Both the position numbers and the translations under genes were made by a program. From contig CAVSUJ010000001.1 of assembly GCA_963731205.1 (NCBI GenBank), positions 1,302,001 to 1,366,000 on the forward strand: a DNA stretch of 64,000 nucleotides. Reading direction: 5' to 3'. The stretch comes from DATAZK01 sp963731205 (lineage in GTDB: Bacteria > Actinomycetota > Actinomycetes > Frankiales > Frankiaceae). The notes under the pieces were generated by a model. The model saw nothing but the letters and a program-made list of their open reading frames with translations. It had not been told where the DNA came from and did no database searches. Shown piece by piece: positions 58,605-64,000 of the stretch. Positions within the stretch are counted from its first letter, which is position 1. Every line of letters begins with the position of its first letter.

Positions 58605-59756
58605 ATGGCGAACTCGCCGTCTGCGGACGCTGTCCAGGCTGCGCTCGCGACCGTCACCGATCCCGAGATCAACCGGCCGATCACCGAGATCGGCATGGTC
58701 AAGTCGGTCGAGATCGGCGCCGCGGGCGATCCGGGCCGGGTCGAGGTCGGGATCTACCTGACGACCGCGGCCTGCCCGCTGCGCGGTGAGATCTCCACTC
58801 GCGTCACCACTGCGGTGCAGGCGGTCGAGGGTGTGTCGAGCGTCTCCGTCGTCCTCGATGTGATGAACGACGAGCAGCGCACCGCCCTGCGTACCCAATT
58901 GCGGGGCAACCAGCCCGAGCGCGAGATCCCCTTCGCGCGGCCGGAATCGCTCACCCGGGTCTATGGAGTGGCGAGCGGCAAGGGCGGGGTCGGCAAGTCG
59001 TCGGTCACGGTCAACCTCGCGGTCGCCCTGGCGCAGAACGGCCTGTCGGTAGGCCTGCTCGACGCTGACATCTACGGCCACAGCGTCCCACGGATGCTCG
59101 GCCTCGAAGACCGGGGCCCGACCCAGGTCGAGACCATGCTGATGCCGCCGCAGGCGTACGGCGTCAAGGTCATCTCGACCGGCATGTTCACCCGCGGAAA
59201 CCAGCCGGTCACCTGGCGGGGGCCGATGTTGCACCGCGCCCTTCAGCAGTTCCTTTCCGACGTCTTCTGGGGCGACCTCGACGTCCTGCTGCTCGACCTC
59301 CCGCCCGGTACGGGCGATGTGGCCATTTCCCTTGCGCAGCTGCTGCCGGCGTCCGAACTGCTGCTCGTGACCACCCCCCAGCTCGCTTCCACCGAGGTGG
59401 CTGAGCGGGCCGGCACCATCGCCCGCCAGACCCGGCAGAACGTGGTAGGCGTCGTGGAAAACATGGCCTACCTGCCCTGCCCTCATTGCGGCGAAAAGCT
59501 CGACGTCTTCGGTGCCGGCGGCGGCGCGGTCGTCGCGGAGAGCCTGACCCAGGCCCTGGGTCACGAGGTTCCGCTGCTGGGTCAGATTCCGCTGGACGTC
59601 CGGCTGCGCGAGGGCGGCGATGCGGGACGCCCGCTCGTGCTCAGCGAGCCCGACTCCGAGGCGGGCAAGGCGCTGCTGTCGATCGCCGACCGGCTCGGCT
59701 CACGCTCCCGTGGGCTCGCCGGACGTTCGCTCGGTCTGACCCCGACCAAGCACTAG
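58605..59756 (+). CDS. mrp: Mrp/NBP35-type Fe-S cluster carrier ATPase
   Basis: This is a 383-residue P-loop protein. The N-terminal DUF59/MIP18 domain (about 5-100) is followed by an ATPase domain with SGKGGVGKSS (deviant Walker A), LLDADIYGHS, DVLLLDLPPGTGD and the CPHC pair that holds a bridging [4Fe-4S] cluster. It transfers Fe-S clusters to apoproteins. The proposed true tatB stop lies 20 nt past the mrp stop; the extended tatB frame would overlap mrp. Confidence 0.95.
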   Translation: MANSPSADAVQAALATVTDPEINRPITEIGMVKSVEIGAAGDPGRVEVGIYLTTAACPLRGEISTRVTTAVQAVEGVSSVSVVLDVMNDEQRTALRTQLRGNQPEREIPFARPESLTRVYGVASGKGGVGKSSVTVNLAVALAQNGLSVGLLDADIYGHSVPRMLGLEDRGPTQVETMLMPPQAYGVKVISTGMFTRGNQPVTWRGPMLHRALQQFLSDVFWGDLDVLLLDLPPGTGDVAISLAQLLPASELLLVTTPQLASTEVAERAGTIARQTRQNVVGVVENMAYLPCPHCGEKLDVFGAGGGAVVAESLTQALGHEVPLLGQIPLDVRLREGGDAGRPLVLSEPDSEAGKALLSIADRLGSRSRGLAGRSLGLTPTKH

Positions 59757-59776
59757 CGCCAGCCGCCGCTTCCGAG

Positions 59777-60225
59777 CTAGGTCGCGTCGGGGTCGTAGCG
59801 TGCCGGCCCGGAGGGCGTTTGCTCCGCCGGCTGCTGGGATCTGCCTGGGATTGCTTGCTGAGGTTGCCGTTGGAATGGCTGCCGTTCGAATGGCTGCCGT
59901 TGGCAGCCGTCGAGCCGTTGGGCTTGTCGAACGAGATCAGTGGCTCGGCGTCCTTCTTCAGGAAGTCGAGGCCGAGCGGGTCCTCTTCCTCGCCGAACAG
60001 GTGCTTCTCGACGAACGTCCGCGGGTGCAGGCTGCGCAGGTCGAGGTCGCCCACCTCGGGCCCCAGCTCAGCTTTCAAGTCTTCCTGCATGCTGTTGGCC
60101 GTCTGCCGCACTTGCCGCAGCGCCTTGCCCAGGTCGCGGATCAGGGTCGGGAGCCGCTCGGGACCGAAGACGAACAGGCCGACCACGACCAGGATCGCCA
60201 GATGCCACGCGCTCAGGCCGAACAT
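59777..60225 (-). pseudogene. tatB: tatB twin-arginine translocase subunit, probable frameshift
   Basis: This is TatB, the Sec-independent translocase subunit. It has one N-terminal membrane helix (LSAWHLAILVVVGLFVFGPERLP) and an amphipathic helix (LIRDLGKALRQVRQTANSM). The frame continues to 59641, running 116 nt into mrp with an unlikely Arg/Ser-rich tail. Shifted by one base, the 3' end encodes QQPAEQTPSGPARYDPDAT and stops at 59777-59779, a TatB-like acidic tail. The break lies between about 59780 and 59900, beside a 15-bp tandem repeat. It is coupled to htrA by a 1-nt overlap. Confidence 0.78.
59872..59901 (-). repeat. 15-bp tandem repeat in tatB
   Basis: Two 15-bp units (59872-59886 and 59887-59901) encode the NGSHS repeat in the TatB linker. 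They sit near the suspected frameshift and are a possible slippage site. Confidence 0.7.
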
Positions 60226-61697
60226 CAGTTGCGGCTTTCCTGCAGCGTCACCTTCACGGTGTGCGTCTGACCGCCGCGGATGTAGGTGATCGTGACGACG
60301 TCGCCGACCTTGTGCAACCGGGTCGCCGCGACCAACCCGTCCACCCCGTCGATGTCCTTGCCTTCGACCTGGGTGATGACGTCATCGGCCCGGAGGCCGG
60401 CCTTGTCCGCCGGACCACCGGGGACGACGGAAATGATCTTCGCGCCGTTGCTGCTGCCGCTCGTATCAGGACCCGCCGTCACCCCGACGTACGGGTGGGT
60501 GGCCTTGCCGGTCTGGATGATCTCGTCGGCGATGGAGCGGGCGTAATCGATCGGGATGGCGAAACCGACCCCGATGTTGCCGCCGGTGGAACCGGTCGCT
60601 CCCGGGGCGGCCGCGATGGCCGAGTTGATGCCGATGACCTGCGCCTTGCTGTCCACGAGCGGGCCGCCGGAATTGCCCGGATTGATCGCGGCATCGGTCT
60701 GGATGGCCCCGATGAGCAGTCCGCCGGACGAGCCGCCCGACTCGTCGGGGACGTCGACGTTGCGGTCGAGCGCGCTCACGATGCCCGACGTGACGGTGCT
60801 GGAGAGCCCGAGCGGAGCGCCGAGCGCCACGACGGGGTCACCGACGACCAGGCTGGACGACTGCCCGAGAGTCGCCGCCGGCAGGTTGGTGGCGGAGACC
60901 CGGACCACCGCAAGGTCGGTCTTCGGGTCGCGTCCGACGATGCGCGCGGGCACCTTCTGCTTGCCCTTGTAGAAGTCGGCCGTGATCGTGCCGCCGTTGG
61001 CCGCCACGGCGACCACGTGGTTGTTGGTGAGGATGTAGCCGTCGGCACGGATGATCACGCCGGATCCGGTGCCGCTCTCCGTGGCTCCCGAGACGTTGAG
61101 CGTGACCACGGACGGCAGCAGCTTCGCGGCGATCTGGGCGACCGACTCCGGATTCGGGTCGACGGGCGTGGGCGAGCCGCTTGCGAGCGGCGGCCCAGAG
61201 GACAGGTCGGAGGAGGACGAGGACTTGTTGACGTGGCCGTGCTCGTACGCGACGCCGGAGATCGCCCCGATCGCGGCTCCGATCAGAGCGGCGACGAGCG
61301 CGGCGGCCACCAGCGGGGCGCCGCGCAACGGCCGCCGCTGCGTGGTGGACGGCTCGGCTGACGGGAGCACCGGAGCGCCGTAGGACGGGGCGGTGCTCGG
61401 GTAGGGCGCGGGCGGCATGTAGTCCGGACCCCGCGGCGGGCTCCCGATGTGTCCGCCGCCCTCCGGCGGCTGGTAACCGTACGGCGGCTGGGCGTAGGCG
61501 CCGGGATAGGGCGGGAGGGGCGCCGTGGGCTGATCCCCGGGCGGCGGCCAACCCTGCTGTTGTGAAGGCCCGGCTGACTGCGGCGGCTCGGCTGACTGCG
61601 GCGGCTCAGCGGGCTCGGACGGCCCGGGCGTCCACCAGGGAGACTGCTCAGGCGGATCCGAGGGATCGCCGCCTTGCGGCTGGTCACCCTCAGCCAT
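60225..61697 (-). CDS. htrA: HtrA/DegP-like serine protease with PDZ domain
   Basis: This is a 490-residue membrane-anchored HtrA. The cytoplasmic Pro/Gly/Gln-rich N-terminus (about 1-125) precedes a transmembrane helix (about 127-150) and a trypsin-like domain with triad His227 (TNNHVV), Asp261 (KTDLAVV) and Ser343 (GNSGGP), then a PDZ domain (about 395-485). It degrades misfolded exported proteins. It sits between the anti-sigma gene and tatB, the order of mycobacterial sigE-rseA-htrA-tatB, so it is probably part of the SigE envelope-stress response. Confidence 0.95.
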   Translation of the reverse strand: MAEGDQPQGGDPSDPPEQSPWWTPGPSEPAEPPQSAEPPQSAGPSQQQGWPPPGDQPTAPLPPYPGAYAQPPYGYQPPEGGGHIGSPPRGPDYMPPAPYPSTAPSYGAPVLPSAEPSTTQRRPLRGAPLVAAALVAALIGAAIGAISGVAYEHGHVNKSSSSSDLSSGPPLASGSPTPVDPNPESVAQIAAKLLPSVVTLNVSGATESGTGSGVIIRADGYILTNNHVVAVAANGGTITADFYKGKQKVPARIVGRDPKTDLAVVRVSATNLPAATLGQSSSLVVGDPVVALGAPLGLSSTVTSGIVSALDRNVDVPDESGGSSGGLLIGAIQTDAAINPGNSGGPLVDSKAQVIGINSAIAAAPGATGSTGGNIGVGFAIPIDYARSIADEIIQTGKATHPYVGVTAGPDTSGSSNGAKIISVVPGGPADKAGLRADDVITQVEGKDIDGVDGLVAATRLHKVGDVVTITYIRGGQTHTVKVTLQESRN

Positions 61698-61790
61698 GCC
61701 CCGTCCCTCTCTCCGCCGAGCAAAGCCGACTGCACGCGAGCGGCTTCCTGCTGGTCATAAGGTACGGCCCTCAGGCTGCTTGAGCTCGTC

Positions 61791-62357
61791 TCACGGCACG
61801 AACGCGGCGTTCATCGCGTCAAAGGCCGGGTCATTGAGCGGGAGCGACTGAGAAACCGGCTGGGAAACCGGCTGGGAAACCGAGGTGGTGACCGCCTGGG
61901 TGCGGCTGGTCGAGAGCACTCCGGTGGTGGTGCCGGCGGGGGCGGCGGGCTGGACGTCGGACCCGGCCGCGTAGGCGGTGCCGACGCCAAGAAGCACGAG
62001 GGACGCGGCGCCGGCCAGCAGGCGCCCACGCCGGGCGGAGAGCAGGCGGGCCCGGTCGCGCATCGGGAAGGCCAGCGCCAGCACGCCTTCGGTGAGCTCG
62101 TCGGCCTCCGGCTCCTCGTGCGCGGGGGCCGGGACCGGCTTCAACGCATTGAGGCGCAGCGCCAGGTTGAGCGGGAGGGCCGGCTCGGCGAGGCATCGCA
62201 GCCGCGCCTTCAACCGGCGCTGCTGCTCCACGTCACGCTGACACTCCGGGCAGCTCGCCAGGTGAGCCAGGGCCAGGTCGCGCGTTTCAGGGGACAGCTG
62301 ATCGTCGACGAGGGCAGCGCCCAGATCGCCGAGGTGTCCGGCCTGCAACGAGCTCAC
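61791..62357 (-). CDS. rseA: ZAS anti-sigma factor (RseA-like)
   Basis: This is a 188-residue anti-sigma factor. The N-terminal zinc-binding ZAS domain has an early His (about 8) and ALAHLASCPEC (HxxxCxxC, about 31-38). A membrane-like helix (GRLLAGAASLVLLGVGTAYA, about 115-135) is followed by a short outer tail. The tail contains SQPVSQPVSQ, encoded by a 12-bp tandem repeat (61852-61882). It binds SigE and overlaps its stop by 4 nt. htrA follows downstream. Confidence 0.9.
   Translation of the reverse strand: MSSLQAGHLGDLGAALVDDQLSPETRDLALAHLASCPECQRDVEQQRRLKARLRCLAEPALPLNLALRLNALKPVPAPAHEEPEADELTEGVLALAFPMRDRARLLSARRGRLLAGAASLVLLGVGTAYAAGSDVQPAAPAGTTTGVLSTSRTQAVTTSVSQPVSQPVSQSLPLNDPAFDAMNAAFVP
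61852..61882 (-). repeat. 12-bp tandem repeat in anti-sigma tail
   Basis: GAAACCGGCTGG occurs at 61852-61863 and 61864-61875, with a third partial copy 61876-61882 (plus-strand sequence). It encodes the repeated SQPV in the anti-sigma tail. Confidence 0.8.
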
Positions 62358-63040
62358 CTAGCCGCCAGCGGGGACGCAGCTGTCTCGTCATCAGTTGTCT
62401 CGCCATCAAGGGAGACGGCACGCTCCGGGGCGCGGTCGGCCAGGGCGGCTCGCAGCATCGCCCGGCCTCGCGAGATCCGGCTGCGCACAGTGCCCAACTT
62501 GATGTCCAGGGTCGCAGCGATCTCCTCATACGAGAGCTGCTCCACGTCACAAAGCACAACGGCCGCGCGGAAGTCCGGCGGCAGCGCGGCGAGCGCTCGT
62601 TCGACGTCGGGGTCGAACAGGTCGGCCATCACGGCGGCCTCGGGGCTCGGGTCCTTGCCCGGGAGGCGCTCGGCGTCATCCGGCAAGCCCTCGAAACGGA
62701 TTCGCGACGCGCGCCGCATCCGGTCCAGGAAGAGGTTGGTGGTGATCCGGTGCAGCCAGCCCTCGAACGTGCCTGGCGTGTAGCCGTCCAACGACCGGAA
62801 CACCCGGATGAAAACGTCCTGGGTCAGGTCTTCGGCGTCCTGCTGGTTGCCGGTCAGCCGGTACGCGAGCCGGTAGACACGGGCGCCGTGCTCGCGCACG
62901 ACCTCGTCCCACGTCGGCGGCTCCCACGTGGAAACCGCCGGGCTCACGGCGACGGGCGCGGCAGCGGGCACGGCATCTCTCCGGGCCAGCCGGGGCCGAA
63001 ATGGCCGCCCGCCTGGCGCGCATATTGCTCCAGCCGTCAT
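62354..63040 (-). CDS. sigE: ECF sigma factor SigE
   Basis: This is a 228-residue ECF sigma factor. Region 2 (VYRLAYRLTGNQQDAEDLTQDVFIRVF) and region 4 (LSYEEIAATLDIKLGTVRSRISRGRAML) are intact, after a ~40-residue Pro/Ala-rich N-terminus. It should drive envelope-stress genes and is held by the anti-sigma coded just downstream (4-nt overlap). ATG 63040 has GGGGAG 3-4 nt before it. A candidate autoregulatory promoter lies upstream. It corresponds to M. tuberculosis Rv1221. Confidence 0.94.
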   Translation of the reverse strand: MTAGAICAPGGRPFRPRLARRDAVPAAAPVAVSPAVSTWEPPTWDEVVREHGARVYRLAYRLTGNQQDAEDLTQDVFIRVFRSLDGYTPGTFEGWLHRITTNLFLDRMRRASRIRFEGLPDDAERLPGKDPSPEAAVMADLFDPDVERALAALPPDFRAAVVLCDVEQLSYEEIAATLDIKLGTVRSRISRGRAMLRAALADRAPERAVSLDGETTDDETAASPLAAR

Positions 63041-63109
63041 GCTCTCCCCTTCAGGGTGTGCTGTCGCTGCAAGCGTGCCGCCGTGACCTGCTAGTTGCCT
63101 GTGAGTGCC

Positions 63110-63136
63110 AACGCGCGAACCGGCCCGGAACGTTCC
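63110..63136 (-). promoter_or_regulatory. Candidate ECF promoter for sigE
   Basis: On the minus strand, GGAAC (63132-63136) is followed after 18 nt by CGTT (63110-63113), matching the GGAAC/CGTT type of ECF promoter. It would give a leader of roughly 60 nt before sigE ATG. The GGAAC is half of a perfect 10-bp palindrome GGAACGTTCC (63127-63136) in the gap shared with the divergent methyltransferase gene. Confidence 0.5.
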
Positions 63137-63189
63137 CGTGGGGGGTTCGACCTCCGCACCCCACGAAGGTCCACTAGGCTTCGCTGACC

Positions 63190-63819
63190 ATGGGAGTTGC
63201 TGAGTTCGCCGAGTCCTTCGTCCCGGAGGACGCCGTCCTGACGGCCGCCCGGGCAGCCGCCCTCGAGATCGGCGTCGAGCCCGTCGGAGCGGCGACCGGC
63301 TCCGTCTTGCGCTTGCTGGCTGCTACGGCCCGAGCACGCACCGCGGTCGAAATCGGGACCGACACCGGCGTCAGCGGGCTCTATCTCCTTCGCGGCATGC
63401 GTCCGGACGGCGTACTGACGAGCATCGATGCCGAAGCCGAGGCGCAGCGCCTGGCCCGGGCCGCCTTCAACGCCGACGGGGTGCCCAATTCGCGCGCCCG
63501 GCTGATCAACGGTCGCGCCCTCGACGTGCTCCCCCGGCTGACCGATGCCGCGTACGACATCGTCTACTGCGCCTCCGACAAGCGCGAGTATCCCGACCTG
63601 CTGCCACAGGTGATCCGGCTGGTGCGGGTCGGCGGTTTGATGATCTTCGATGGAGCCGCCACGGCGGCAGATCCGGCGGCGCGCGACGCCGAGTCCGGTG
63701 CGGTACGGCGGCTGATCGACCTCGTGCGCGAGGACGGCCGGCTCGCTCCGGCGATCGTTCCGGTCGGCCCGGGGCTGCTGGCCGCGGTCGTACTCAGCGA
63801 CGAGAACAGCGCAGCCTGA
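63190..63819 (+). CDS. Class I O-methyltransferase (Rv1220c-like)
   Basis: This is a 209-residue SAM-dependent O-methyltransferase of the catechol O-MT (methyltransf_3) family. It has VEIGTDTGVSGLYLLRGM (SAM motif I), LTSIDAEAEAQ (acidic loop) and AYDIVYCASDKREYPDLL. The catechol-type metal ligand Asp is replaced or shifted here (VYCASDK). It is divergent from sigE as in mycobacteria, where the equivalent gene is Rv1220c. The substrate is unknown. Confidence 0.9.
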   Translation: MGVAEFAESFVPEDAVLTAARAAALEIGVEPVGAATGSVLRLLAATARARTAVEIGTDTGVSGLYLLRGMRPDGVLTSIDAEAEAQRLARAAFNADGVPNSRARLINGRALDVLPRLTDAAYDIVYCASDKREYPDLLPQVIRLVRVGGLMIFDGAATAADPAARDAESGAVRRLIDLVREDGRLAPAIVPVGPGLLAAVVLSDENSAA

Positions 63820-63826
63820 GCCGACG

Positions 63827-64000
63827 ATGGACATCTCCGAGTTCTACGACGCCAATCCGGCCCGCCGCGAGTCCGACGAGGAGGGCTTCGGTGACGGCTG
63901 GTCCACCGAGGCCGATCAGCACTCGACCTACCGGGCCAACTGGCTCTACGAGACGGGCGAGCTCTACGTCGTCCGAGAGCCGCACCCCGGCGGGCTCTTC
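63827..64000 (+). CDS. Conserved hypothetical protein, 5' part
   Basis: This gene is cut by the window end. ATG 63827, 7 nt after the methyltransferase stop, begins a frame open for 58 codons (MDISEFYDANPARRESDEEG, then GDGWSTEADQHSTYRANW and LYETGELYVVREP). It is acidic and soluble, of a type common in actinomycetes, with no function I can assign. Confidence 0.68.
   Translation, partial: MDISEFYDANPARRESDEEGFGDGWSTEADQHSTYRANWLYETGELYVVREPHPGGLF

Noticed and set aside
1..64000. tRNA, rRNA, insertion sequence or prophage
   Set aside because: No cloverleaf, rRNA-like segment, transposase, integrase or phage structural gene could be recognised; intergenic gaps are short.

Overview
The window is about 70% G+C and densely coding. 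It reads as one continuous chromosomal segment of an actinomycete (Actinomycetota). WhiB7, UvrD2, AdnA/AdnB, an NADH-pyrophosphatase-type NudC, MoeZ, a DUF3107 protein, an ECF sigma/ZAS anti-sigma pair and a TatB all belong to actinobacterial families. GTG starts and 4-nt stop/start overlaps are common. Several blocks keep gene orders I know from Mycobacterium tuberculosis: the Rv3197-Rv3213c order (ABC1 kinase, whiB7, uvrD2, mycoredoxin, nudC, adnB/adnA, ATL, moeZ, Rv3205c-like, TetR, TB9.4-like, ferritin-like, rhlE, ParA), Rv2249c-Rv2252 (glpD, TetR, flavoprotein, lipid kinase) and Rv1220c-Rv1232c (O-methyltransferase, sigE, rseA, htrA, tatB, mrp, DUF1003, MgtE-N/CBS). The organism is therefore related to mycobacteria only at class level. 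I cannot name a genus.

Layout. 1-4.1 kb: the end of a sensor kinase, an ABC1/UbiB-like kinase and a phosphatase-fold protein with an unusual motif order. 4.1-7.1 kb: whiB7 with an apparently complete attenuation leader, and uvrD2. 7.1-9.4 kb: mycoredoxin, a GAF-ANTAR protein and nudC. 9.4-17.8 kb: an M16 protease pair (one member frameshifted), patatin, Ogt, Ada-AlkA fusion, M20 peptidase and an EEP-fold hydrolase. 17.6-24.6 kb: the AdnAB recombination motor-nuclease and an ATL protein. 24.6-26.9 kb: moeZ, a small CsbD protein and a conserved hypothetical. 26.9-31.7 kb: Ku and a LigD split into two genes, with a secreted sedolisin between them. 31.7-38.0 kb: DUF6158, TetR, DUF3107, ferritin-like protein, DEAD-box helicase, two zinc-ribbon proteins, metallophosphoesterase and ParA ATPase. 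38.1-43.1 kb: MpaB-like oxygenase, membrane proteins, a PHP phosphoesterase and a secreted transglycosylase. 43.2-48.1 kb: lipid kinase, AGPS-like flavoprotein, TetR and a frameshifted glpD. 48.0-49.8 kb: DUF6758, Nudix and MaoC. 49.8-53.4 kb: a SUFU/TerD divergent pair and a secreted beta-helix protein. 53.5-55.7 kb: acyl-CoA dehydrogenase and malyl-CoA-lyase-like protein. 55.8-64 kb: lipoprotein, MgtE-N/CBS, DUF1003, Mrp, TatB, HtrA, anti-sigma, SigE, O-methyltransferase and the start of a conserved hypothetical.

Themes. DNA repair dominates the first half: UvrD2, Ogt, Ada-AlkA, ATL, AdnAB, and Ku with split LigD. The last part is an envelope-stress module (SigE, anti-sigma, HtrA, TatB). 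Three conserved genes (the second M16 subunit, glpD and tatB) look frameshifted; each could be a real mutation or a sequence error. I found no tRNA, rRNA, CRISPR array, insertion sequence, phage gene or attachment site. Counting the whiB7 leader peptide as a gene, no gap exceeds 300 bases.
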